Under the pieces are notes generated by a model, which saw only the letters and a program-made list of their open reading frames with translations, was not told where the DNA came from and did not search any database. Source: Porticoccaceae bacterium (GTDB lineage: Bacteria; Pseudomonadota; Gammaproteobacteria; Pseudomonadales; Porticoccaceae). Taken from it: a stretch of DNA of 5,748 bases. Shown in pieces: positions 1 through 5,748 of this stretch. Position numbers and translations under genes: made by a program. Each line of letters opens with the position of its first letter. Within the stretch, counting starts at the first letter, position 1. The stretch is taken from contig JASLVT010000096.1 of assembly GCA_030741175.1 (NCBI GenBank), positions 1-5,748 of the forward strand. The letters run 5' to 3'.

Positions 1-782
1 CGCATATAAAGGGCTGTGCCCTCAGGATTAAGCTCAGCAAAACAGGCAATTGGCACCTGACAGCCTCCCTGTAAATGGCGGTTGACGGCTCGCTCAGCCA
101 GCACACAGTGAGCAGTACCCACATGATTCAACGGTGCTAGGAGATCTAGAATGGTTTGATCCCCAGTGCGGCATTCAATGCCCACAGCCCCCTGCCCGCC
201 AGCAGGCAGTGATAAGTCAGATGGCAGTCGACTGCTAATTCTATTGCTCATCTCCAGACGAATTAAGCCGGCACTGGCAAGGATTATGGCGTCGTACTCA
301 CCATTATCTAGCTTACTCAGCCTAGTATTCACATTGCCGCGCAGTTCTTTGATACGCAGAGAGGGAAAGCTGGCTTGGATCTGTGACTGACGGCGCAGAC
401 TAGAGGTACCAATAACCGCGCCGTCTGGAAGCTGCTCTATGTGCTGATAATCATTGGAAACAAAGGCATCAAGCGGATCCTCACGCTCACAAATAACTGC
501 CAATCCCAGTCCCTCGGGAAATTCCATGGGCACGTCCTTCATCGAATGGACGGCGATATCCGCTCTGCCTTCAAGCATGGCGACTTCTAATTCCTTAACA
601 AATAGCCCTTTGCCACCCACCTTGGATAATGGCGTATCGAGGAGTTTGTCACCTTTGGTGCTCATCGGCACCAGCTCCACCTCTAATTCTGGATGGTGGA
701 CTAATAATTGCGCCTTAACAAATTCTGCCTGCCACAGGGCCAATGCACTCTTTCTCGTCGCTATGCGAATAATTTGGGTCAC
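1..782 (-). CDS. hemC: Hydroxymethylbilane synthase (porphobilinogen deaminase), 3' end outside window
   Basis: Cytoplasmic enzyme that joins four porphobilinogen units into hydroxymethylbilane for haem, sirohaem and corrinoid synthesis. Reading the minus strand gives 260 codons without a stop, cut by the window edge; the family is usually about 310 residues, so roughly 50 C-terminal residues are missing. The N-terminus reads [20 protein letters not shown], followed by [11 protein letters not shown] (about 56-66), HSMKDVP with the expected catalytic Asp at 83, TSSLRRQ with substrate-binding Arg130/Arg131, [12 protein letters not shown] (about 192-203), and [10 protein letters not shown] with Cys241, the attachment site of the dipyrromethane cofactor. 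The start is a GTG at 782; the nearby upstream in-frame codons offer no ATG, the protein begins at the family's usual place, and an AGG lies 8 bases upstream, separated from the start by a T-rich tract. In relatives hemD follows downstream; here that would be off the left edge. Identification is secure; only the GTG is slightly open. Confidence 0.97.
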   Translation of the reverse strand, partial: MTQIIRIATRKSALALWQAEFVKAQLLVHHPELEVELVPMSTKGDKLLDTPLSKVGGKGLFVKELEVAMLEGRADIAVHSMKDVPMEFPEGLGLAVICEREDPLDAFVSNDYQHIEQLPDGAVIGTSSLRRQSQIQASFPSLRIKELRGNVNTRLSKLDNGEYDAIILASAGLIRLEMSNRISSRLPSDLSLPAGGQGAVGIECRTGDQTILDLLAPLNHVGTAHCVLAERAVNRHLQGGCQVPIACFAELNPEGTALYM

Positions 783-881
783 TAAAAAAACCTGATAGTC
801 AGTCGATAGACGCCCATTATCAACGATTTGGCCTGTTTTGTCAGAGCAACCCCATTATTTGGCGAAAATAGACTGTCGTCT

Positions 882-890
882 TTTATACCA
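882..890 (-). promoter_or_regulatory. Candidate extended -10 promoter for hemC
   Basis: On the minus strand this reads TGGTATAAA, a TGn extension directly before a TATAAA -10 box. Extended -10 promoters tolerate a poor -35, and the -35 position (around 904-910) is indeed weak here (TTTATT-like). Transcription would begin near 875, giving hemC a leader of about 90 bases. This is inferred from motif matching alone. Confidence 0.35.
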
Positions 891-1002
891 TCCATGGCTG
901 AGCAATAAACCGCTAACTGTAGTGCATTAGATAACGGACATCTTTATTCGCTTGACCCTCTATCTGAACGCTCAATAGGTCAGCGTATCAAATGTTATCT
1001 TC

Positions 1003-1032
1003 TACCCACTTAACCTCAGGATTAGCTATAAT
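1003..1032 (+). promoter_or_regulatory. Candidate sigma-70 promoter for argH
   Basis: A perfect TATAAT stands at 1027-1032, 32 bases before the argH ATG, predicting a transcript start near 1039 and a short leader of about 26 bases. The -35 is poor: TACCCA at 1003-1008 has an 18-base spacer but matches TTGACA weakly. A better -35 hexamer, TTGACC at 952-957, lacks a good -10 at the right distance. I see no ArgR-like operator (paired TGAAT/ATTCA half sites) between 783 and 1064, so arginine repression at this site is not supported by the sequence. Confidence 0.45.
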
Positions 1033-1064
1033 TCCGCTCGCAGTCACTAACTGAGCAACGCCGA

Positions 1065-2483
1065 ATGAGCAACTCTGATAAAAAAACATCCGCTAGCCAA
1101 ACCAATCAAGCTTGGGGCGGCCGATTCAACGAGCCTGTCGATGCCTTTGTGGCACGATTTACGGCATCGGTAGATTTTGATCAGCGCTTGGCCCAACAAG
1201 ACATTCAGGGCTCACTAGCCCATGCCAATATGCTGAGCCAGGCCGGGGTGCTCAGCGAGGACGAGTTGCAGCTTATTACCACTGGACTCGAGGAGATTGC
1301 TGCAGAGATTGAGCAGGGTAGCTTTGCTTGGTCCGTTGCCCTTGAAGATGTGCATATGAATATTGAAGCGGCACTAACCGAGCGCATTGGTATTGTCGGT
1401 AAAAAACTGCACACTGGCAGATCGAGAAATGATCAGGTGGCTACCGACATTCGACTGTGGCTAAGAGATCAAATCGATGAGCTCAAGCCGCTTTTTGCTA
1501 CGCTACAAAGCGGCTTAATTGAGCTTGCTACCGCTGAGGCTGACAGTATTATGCCGGGTTTTACTCACCTGCAGACTGCTCAACCAGTCACTTTTGGCCA
1601 TCACCTGCTGGCTTGGAATGAAATGTTGGAGCGTGACTATGGGCGCCTCATGGACTGCCGCGCAAGGCTCAATCAGAGTCCGCTCGGAGCGGCAGCATTA
1701 GCTGGCACAACCTATCCAATTGACCGCGAATTAACCGCATCACAATTGGGCTTTGATAAACCGACAGAAAATTCACTGGACTCAGTCAGTGATCGCGACT
1801 TTGCCATTGAGTTCTGCGCTTTCGCCAGTCTGCTGATGACGCACCTGTCGAGAATGTCCGAAGAACTTATTTTATGGGCTTCGGCACAATTCCAGTTTAT
1901 TGATTTACCGGACAGATTCTGTACTGGCTCATCAATTATGCCGCAGAAAAAAAATCCTGATGTTCCCGAGTTGGTGCGCGGCAAGACCGGCCGAGTAAAC
2001 GGGCATTTGATCGCTCTGCTAACACTGATGAAATCACAGCCGTTGGCCTACAACAAAGACAATCAAGAAGACAAAGAGCCACTTTTTGATGCGGTAGATA
2101 CCGTTAGTGATTGCCTGCGCGCGTTTGGCGATATGGTGCCTGCCATCAAGGCCAATAGAGCGGCTATGGCTGAGGCTGCTTTGCGTGGTTTTTCCACAGC
2201 AACTGATCTGGCAGACTATCTTGTCGGCAAAGGTATCGCATTTCGCGACTCACATGAGATTGTCGGCAAATCTGTCGCCTATGGTATCGCCGAGAACAAG
2301 GATCTCTCTGAGATGAGCCTTGAGGAACTACAGCAGTTTTCTGACCAAATCAGCGATGATGTGTTTGAGGTGCTGACACTAGAGGGGTCAGTTGCTGCAC
2401 GCAATCATATCGGCGGCACCGCGCCCGATCAGGTCAGAGCGGCAGCTGAACGCGCATTGCAGCATGTCAAAAGTCGAAACTGA
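1065..2483 (+). CDS. argH: Argininosuccinate lyase
   Basis: Cytoplasmic enzyme, normally a homotetramer, that cleaves argininosuccinate to arginine and fumarate, the last step of arginine synthesis. The 472-residue product is about the normal family length (E. coli about 457), with a polar N-terminal extension of some 15 residues before the conserved WGGRF at 17-21. Landmarks of the fumarase/aspartase superfamily occur in order: LEDVHMNIE (about 93-101), [12 protein letters not shown] (117-128), [11 protein letters not shown] (165-175) with the general-acid/base region Thr167-His168, and the signature loop [12 protein letters not shown] (288-299) carrying the catalytic serine. The C-terminal part includes [13 protein letters not shown] and the usual helical end. 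The ribosome binding site is poor, but the start matches family N-termini. The last 17 bases overlap the convergent cyaY gene. The gene is intact and the call is secure. Confidence 0.98.
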   Translation: MSNSDKKTSASQTNQAWGGRFNEPVDAFVARFTASVDFDQRLAQQDIQGSLAHANMLSQAGVLSEDELQLITTGLEEIAAEIEQGSFAWSVALEDVHMNIEAALTERIGIVGKKLHTGRSRNDQVATDIRLWLRDQIDELKPLFATLQSGLIELATAEADSIMPGFTHLQTAQPVTFGHHLLAWNEMLERDYGRLMDCRARLNQSPLGAAALAGTTYPIDRELTASQLGFDKPTENSLDSVSDRDFAIEFCAFASLLMTHLSRMSEELILWASAQFQFIDLPDRFCTGSSIMPQKKNPDVPELVRGKTGRVNGHLIALLTLMKSQPLAYNKDNQEDKEPLFDAVDTVSDCLRAFGDMVPAIKANRAAMAEAALRGFSTATDLADYLVGKGIAFRDSHEIVGKSVAYGIAENKDLSEMSLEELQQFSDQISDDVFEVLTLEGSVAARNHIGGTAPDQVRAAAERALQHVKSRN

Positions 2484-2811
2484 TCTTTTCGCCAGACTGC
2501 GCTAGACATGCCTCGCTAAGCATACTGGACAGTGGTTCTCCACTCTGGGTGTTGCACCACATCCGCTCGGCATCGCCAGCTCTCTCGGTTTCTTGTAAGC
2601 GAAAGTGAAAACCACCAGAACGCGCGGCCAGCCATATTTCTCCGATCGCTGGCTGGCGCGACAAGATAATCTGGGAGCCATTGGCTTCACAGGTAATTGT
2701 CAGCATGCCTGCACTGTTCTCATAATCAATATCTGCACCGCTGTTATCAATACTCTCTTCAATTGCAAACATGAGTTCATCAACGGTCTGGTTAAATTCT
2801 GCTTCATTCAT
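2467..2811 (-). CDS. cyaY: Iron-sulfur cluster assembly protein CyaY (bacterial frataxin)
   Basis: Small cytoplasmic iron-binding protein that interacts with the cysteine desulfurase IscS and modulates iron-sulfur cluster assembly. The product has 114 residues, close to the E. coli length of 106. The first helix is strongly acidic (Glu3, Glu5, Asp11, Glu12, Glu18, Glu19, Asp22, Asp27, Asp29), the surface known in this family for iron and IscS binding. The central beta sheet contains the frataxin signature [24 protein letters not shown] (split here as residues 47-54 and 55-70), with the conserved Trp60, followed by [11 protein letters not shown] (84-94) and a C-terminal helix. Compared with E. 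coli there are a few extra residues in the loop after the sheet and at the C-terminus. The ATG at 2811 has a GGA about ten bases upstream. It is transcribed toward argH and overlaps its 3' end by 17 bases. No intrinsic terminator is visible at the junction. Confidence 0.95.
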   Translation of the reverse strand: MNEAEFNQTVDELMFAIEESIDNSGADIDYENSAGMLTITCEANGSQIILSRQPAIGEIWLAARSGGFHFRLQETERAGDAERMWCNTQSGEPLSSMLSEACLAQSGEKISFDF

Positions 2812-2875
2812 TGGCTAGCATCCAAAAATTTTTCTCAGCGCATCTTCTCGGTACATATTCTCAGCACATAATAGC

Positions 2876-2905
2876 TTGGTTGTGTTCTACCACAGCCGCT
2901 ATAAT
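2876..2905 (+). promoter_or_regulatory. Sigma-70-like promoter for the lptM-lysA-dapF operon
   Basis: TTGGTT at 2876-2881 and a perfect TATAAT at 2900-2905 are separated by 18 bases, placing the start near 2912 and leaving a leader of about 17 bases before the lptM ATG. This is the best promoter in the window. On the opposite strand a TATTAT at 2873-2868 could be the -10 of a cyaY promoter, so the two would be divergent with overlapping elements; the cyaY -35 is weak. Confidence 0.55.
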
Positions 2906-2914
2906 TACGATTTT

Positions 2915-2922
2915 GAGGGGGG
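2915..2922 (+). promoter_or_regulatory. Strong ribosome binding site of lptM
   Basis: The purine run GAGGGGGG ends 6 bases before the ATG at 2929. It is the clearest Shine-Dalgarno sequence in the window and fixes the start of a gene too short to be found by length alone. The downstream lysA has no such site, so ribosomes loaded here may also supply lysA by coupling. Confidence 0.75.
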
Positions 2923-2928
2923 TTATCC

Positions 2929-3069
2929 ATGTTTATTCGTATTATCCAGCTTTTTTGTACCTTAGTACTAGTGGCAGGGCTCATTGGCTGCGGTAATATC
3001 GGAGAACTATATCTTCCCCAAGACGAAAGTACAGTTCAGCAAACTAACCCAGAAAACAGCGAATCCTAA
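2929..3069 (+). CDS. lptM: Small outer-membrane lipoprotein LptM (LppL/YifL family)
   Basis: A 46-residue lipoprotein precursor. Residues 1-4 are a short, weakly charged N-region (one Arg), 5-20 are hydrophobic, and the lipobox LIGC (18-21) puts the lipidated cysteine at 21; Gly at +2 has no inner-membrane retention signal, so outer-membrane sorting is expected. The mature part is only 26 residues: CGNIGELYLP followed by an acidic, Gln/Asn-rich tail. Family members begin with a CGxKGPLYxP-type motif just after the lipid anchor; here the Gly, Leu-Tyr and Pro positions are kept but Lys-Gly-Pro reads Ile-Gly-Glu. In E. coli LptM assists oxidative maturation and assembly of the LptD-LptE lipopolysaccharide translocon. 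The position directly before lysA-dapF, as for lppL in Pseudomonas, supports the call. The gene has a strong ribosome site and ends 6 bases before lysA. The alternative is an unrelated short lipoprotein, which the conserved position makes less likely. Confidence 0.88.
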   Translation: MFIRIIQLFCTLVLVAGLIGCGNIGELYLPQDESTVQQTNPENSES

Positions 3070-3075
3070 CGCCCT

Positions 3076-4335
3076 ATGCACAACACAGTTTCCACTCATA
3101 ACCAAAGCCTTTTTTTGGAGGGCGTCGCGCTTGACGACATCGCGAATCAATATGGTACCCCATGCTATGTCTATAGCAAGAGCGCTCTTACGCAACATTT
3201 TATGGCCTATAAAAATGCTCTTGGCGAAAGGGACCATTTAATTTGTTATGCGGTGAAGTCAAATTCTAATATTGCCGTGTTACAGACCCTAGCTAGACTG
3301 GGGGCAGGCTTCGATATTGTCTCTGAGGGGGAATTGGAGAGAGTACTACTCGCCGGCGGCGATCCCAGTAAAGTGGTATTTTCCGGTGTTGCTAAAACTG
3401 CCGATGAAATGCGCCGCGCCCTCGCGGTCGGTATCCATTGCTTCAATGTAGAATCAGAAGCTGAACTGGAACTATTGAATATGACTGCAGGGGAAGAGAA
3501 CCGGATCGCTCCTGTCTCTCTTAGAGTTAACCCTGATGTAGATGCTAAAACTCATCCCTATATCTCTACTGGACTAAAAGAAAATAAGTTTGGAGTTGAT
3601 ATAAATGCGGCTCCTCAACTCTATGAGCGCGCAGCAACCATGGAAAATATCAACGTGGTCGGTGTTGATTGTCATATAGGATCACAGTTGACCGATATTA
3701 AACCCTTTATCGATGCGATGGATCGTCTGTTGATTTTGGTTAAGCAATTGGAAACCCTGGGTATCAAATTGCAACATATCGATATTGGTGGTGGCTTGGG
3801 TGTGCTGTATCAGAACGAGGATGTTCCCTCTGTTGCAGATTATATGGCTGAACTGTTGCCACAACTTGAAGGCAGACATGAAACATTGATTATGGAACCG
3901 GGTCGCTCCTTAACAGCAAATGCCGGCCTGTTGCTGATGCAAGTGCAATTTATAAAAAACAATGGTGAAAAGAATTTTGCTATTGTCGATGCTGGTATGA
4001 ACGATATGTTGCGCCCAGCCCTCTATCAAGCGTGGATGGATATTCAGCCGATAAAAACTAATACAGACGCGGTCGAAGCAATCTATGATGTGGTGGGCCC
4101 AGTCTGTGAGACCGGTGACTTTCTCGCCAAAGATCGATCACTGGCAATTACTGCTGGCGATAGACTGTGCCAATTCTCTGCGGGAGCCTACAGTTTTGCC
4201 ATGAGCTCGAATTACAATAGCCGTCCTAGGGTGGCTGAAATTATGGTTGACGGGGAGCAAACCCATTTAATTCGTGCTCGAGAAACCATTGCCGATTTAG
4301 TCCGAGGTGAGAAATTATTGCCCGAGGAAAACTAA
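3076..4335 (+). CDS. lysA: Diaminopimelate decarboxylase
   Basis: Pyridoxal-phosphate enzyme of the alanine racemase-like fold III group that decarboxylates meso-diaminopimelate to L-lysine, the final step of lysine synthesis in the cytoplasm. The 419 residues match the normal length (about 415-420). Visible landmarks are CYAVKSNSN with the cofactor-binding Lys61, GFDIVSEGELERV (78-90), STGLKENKFG (164-173), CHIGSQ with His200, the phosphate-binding GGG (238-240), EPGR (274-277), the active-site cysteine in GPVCETGDF (Cys344), and SAGAYSFAMSSNYNSRPR (368-385) with the substrate-site tyrosine. The N-terminus aligns with pseudomonad LysA, supporting the ATG at 3076. No Shine-Dalgarno sequence precedes it; the lptM stop is 6 bases upstream, suggesting termination-reinitiation coupling. 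Its substrate is made by the next gene product, DapF. The gene is intact, with no anomalies. Confidence 0.98.
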   Translation: MHNTVSTHNQSLFLEGVALDDIANQYGTPCYVYSKSALTQHFMAYKNALGERDHLICYAVKSNSNIAVLQTLARLGAGFDIVSEGELERVLLAGGDPSKVVFSGVAKTADEMRRALAVGIHCFNVESEAELELLNMTAGEENRIAPVSLRVNPDVDAKTHPYISTGLKENKFGVDINAAPQLYERAATMENINVVGVDCHIGSQLTDIKPFIDAMDRLLILVKQLETLGIKLQHIDIGGGLGVLYQNEDVPSVADYMAELLPQLEGRHETLIMEPGRSLTANAGLLLMQVQFIKNNGEKNFAIVDAGMNDMLRPALYQAWMDIQPIKTNTDAVEAIYDVVGPVCETGDFLAKDRSLAITAGDRLCQFSAGAYSFAMSSNYNSRPRVAEIMVDGEQTHLIRARETIADLVRGEKLLPEEN

Positions 4336-4345
4336 GGTCAATTCT

Positions 4346-5176
4346 ATGTTGATGAAGTTCACCAAAATGCATGGTCTTGGCAATGACTTTGTTGTTGTCG
4401 ATGCTGTCACACAAAATGTCCGCATTACAGCATCGATGGTTCGACGCCTGGCCGATCGCTCGCGAGGCATCGGCTGTGACCAAGTGTTGGTCATTGAGCC
4501 GCCGACAGAGCCGGGTATTGATTTTAACTACCGTATCTTCAATCAAGACGGTGGTGAGGTCGAACAATGTGGCAATGGTGCGCGCTGCCTAGCACGCTAC
4601 GTTCAGGACCGACGACTTACAGGTAAAAACCCTGTTATTGTCAAAACCAAAAACCGTGTAATGGAACTGCAGTTGGAAACTAACAAATTGGTCACCGTTA
4701 ATATGGGGGTACCACAATTAGATCCGGCACAGATTCCATTCCAGGCTGATCAACCCGCAACGCTGTACGATATTGATGTCAATGGCCAGAATCATCAGAT
4801 CGCCGCTATTTCAATGGGTAATCCCCATGCCGTATTGCAGGTTGAGGATATTGACAAGGCGCCCGTCGCATCTCTAGGGCCAGTATTGGAGTCACATCCT
4901 AGCTTCCCCAATCAGGTTAATGTCGGGTTTATGCAAATAATCGATCGCAACAAGATTAAATTACGCGTATTTGAGCGCGGTGTTGGCGAAACTCAGGCTT
5001 GCGGATCCGGAGCCTGCGCTGCAGCTGTAGCCGCTATACGTCAGGAACTGGTAGACTCACCGGTAACAATGCAGTTAACTGGCGGAGATCTCAGGATCCA
5101 ATGGCGAGGGGACAATGAACCTCTATTTATGACTGGGCCAGCAGTCAGTGTTTTTCACGGGCGAGTACGAATATGA
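4346..5176 (+). CDS. dapF: Diaminopimelate epimerase
   Basis: Cofactor-independent epimerase that converts LL-diaminopimelate to meso-diaminopimelate, the peptidoglycan cross-linking residue and LysA's substrate. From the ATG at 4346 the product is 276 residues (E. coli 274). The two pseudo-symmetric halves each carry one catalytic cysteine: Cys75 in EQCGNGARC and Cys219 in QACGSGACAA. Other conserved stretches are KMHGLGNDF (7-15), YRIFNQDGGEV (62-72), SMGNPHAV (156-163), LGPVLESHPSFP (177-188) and ERGVGETQ (210-217). The frame is open upstream to an ATG at 4307 inside lysA, but that would add 13 residues not found in the family; AAGG at 4334-4337, overlapping the lysA stop, is correctly spaced (8 bases) from 4346. 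A second in-frame ATG at 4352 would also give a family-like N-terminus but lies too far from that ribosome site. The stop overlaps the next start as ATGA. Confidence 0.97.
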   Translation: MLMKFTKMHGLGNDFVVVDAVTQNVRITASMVRRLADRSRGIGCDQVLVIEPPTEPGIDFNYRIFNQDGGEVEQCGNGARCLARYVQDRRLTGKNPVIVKTKNRVMELQLETNKLVTVNMGVPQLDPAQIPFQADQPATLYDIDVNGQNHQIAAISMGNPHAVLQVEDIDKAPVASLGPVLESHPSFPNQVNVGFMQIIDRNKIKLRVFERGVGETQACGSGACAAAVAAIRQELVDSPVTMQLTGGDLRIQWRGDNEPLFMTGPAVSVFHGRVRI

Positions 5177-5748
5177 GCGAAGAACAACAGATTGACTCCA
5201 AGGAAGACATGGTGCGGGCGTTTCTCAATGAAAATCCGAGTTTCCTCGCCGATAACCCAGATATCTTAGAAATACTCGAACTCCCGCACAATAGCGGTAA
5301 GGCAGTTTCTCTGGTGGAGCGTCAGGTTGAGGTAATGCGCGATCGCAATTTAGAAATGCGTGGACGCCTAGATCGCATTCTCACTGTTGCCAATGATAAT
5401 GATCTCCTTTTTGAAAAGACCAAGCGCTTAGTACTAAAGCTATTGGAGACGCAAAACCTCGCCGATATGGTATCTGTCGTTTATGATAGCCTCGACAATG
5501 ATTTTGAGGTTGGTTTCTTTAGCCTGATCCTTCTGGGCGATAACAAAAAAACGCATAAAACCAAAGCTCGAGTGGTGACAACTGAAGAGGCCAATGAACG
5601 CATCGGCACAGTGCTAAATGCAAACAGTGCAGTTTGCGGAGTGCTCCGTGAAGAGGAGATGGGCTTTTTGTTTGGAGATCAAGGCGCACAGGTTGGTTCT
5701 GTTGCCGCCGCCCCTCTCCGCTCTGAAGAACTGTATGGCATTCTCGCT
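5173..5748 (+). CDS. DUF484 family protein (GAF-like), 3' end outside window
   Basis: The open frame of 192 codons runs to the window edge; complete relatives are about 220-240 residues, so 30-50 residues are probably missing. The N-terminal part has the DUF484 pattern: VRAFLNENPSFLADNPDIL (14-32), ELPHNSGKAVSLVERQ (36-51, with the conserved LPH and SLVERQ), then a long charged helix (about 45-75, likely coiled coil) and the ANDNDLLFEKTKRLVLKLL segment. Residues after about 95 resemble a GAF-like sensory fold, ending in GSVAAAPLRSEELYGILA. There is no signal peptide or membrane segment, so it should be cytoplasmic. The ATG overlaps the dapF TGA (ATGA), implying translational coupling. In E. 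coli (YigA) and Pseudomonas this family lies between dapF and the recombinase gene xerC. The biochemical role is unknown; I assign none, and no ligand-binding residues can be named. Confidence 0.93.
   Translation, partial: MSEEQQIDSKEDMVRAFLNENPSFLADNPDILEILELPHNSGKAVSLVERQVEVMRDRNLEMRGRLDRILTVANDNDLLFEKTKRLVLKLLETQNLADMVSVVYDSLDNDFEVGFFSLILLGDNKKTHKTKARVVTTEEANERIGTVLNANSAVCGVLREEEMGFLFGDQGAQVGSVAAAPLRSEELYGILA

Noticed and set aside
784..790. Seven-A tract just upstream of the hemC start, considered as a phase-variable switch
   Set aside because: It lies between the ribosome site and the GTG, outside the coding frame, and is too short for a convincing contingency locus.
166..795. Plus-strand open frames at 166-390 and 454-795
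   Set aside because: They lie opposite hemC, whose minus-strand translation matches the family along its whole length; the plus-strand products are Ser/Pro-rich with no recognisable motif.
783..1064. Search for a tRNA, riboswitch or small RNA in the hemC-argH gap
   Set aside because: No cloverleaf, T-loop GTTCRANNC or hairpin followed by a T tract was found by eye; only candidate promoters are supported.
1947..1954. Run of eight A within the argH catalytic loop, a possible slippery site
   Set aside because: It is simply AAA-AAA-AAT encoding the invariant Lys-Lys-Asn of the QKKNP signature; the frame continues normally and no alternative product is suggested.
2605..2996. Plus-strand open frames at 2605-2871 and 2811-2996
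   Set aside because: They are shadows of cyaY and of the divergent control region; the frataxin and lipoprotein readings explain the sequence better.
3007..3237. Minus-strand open frame covering the lptM end and lysA start
   Set aside because: It is antisense to two well-supported genes, lacks a ribosome site I can see, and resembles no family I recognise.
4307..4345. Longer dapF starting inside lysA at 4307
   Set aside because: The extra 13 residues are not seen in the DapF family, and the ribosome site at 4334-4337 is placed for the ATG at 4346.

Overview
The window is a stretch of ordinary core chromosome from a gammaproteobacterium. The gene content, hemC / argH / cyaY / lptM-lysA-dapF-DUF484, is a compact version of the region that pseudomonads and enterics keep near hemCD, cyaY, dapF and xerC. 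Base composition is close to half GC. The proteins read most like Pseudomonas and marine gammaproteobacterial homologues; a Cellvibrionales-type marine lineage is my guess from memory of the families and was not tested.

Layout. On the minus strand at the left edge is hemC (tetrapyrrole synthesis), which begins at a GTG and whose 3' end lies outside the window. A 282-base divergent control region (783-1064) separates it from argH (last step of arginine synthesis, plus strand). argH runs tail-to-tail into cyaY (frataxin homologue, minus strand), and the two coding regions overlap by 17 bases. A 117-base divergent region (2812-2928) follows. It carries a good sigma-70-like promoter and a strong ribosome binding site for a plus-strand operon: lptM (46-residue lipoprotein), lysA (diaminopimelate decarboxylase), dapF (diaminopimelate epimerase) and a DUF484 protein that runs off the right edge. 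Gaps inside the operon are 6 bases, 10 bases and a 4-base ATGA overlap, so the genes are probably co-transcribed and partly translationally coupled.

How the genes fit together. dapF and lysA are the last two steps of the diaminopimelate route: DapF makes meso-diaminopimelate, used for peptidoglycan and as LysA's substrate for lysine. lptM adds an envelope-assembly function. DUF484 is usually followed by xerC, which would lie just beyond the window. All main proteins are intact with catalytic motifs present. I found no mobile element, CRISPR array, RNA gene, convincing terminator or sign of recent transfer, and no evidence of an undescribed system. The points of mild interest are the small diverged lptM, the argH/cyaY overlap, the packed divergent promoter region and the uncharacterised DUF484 gene.
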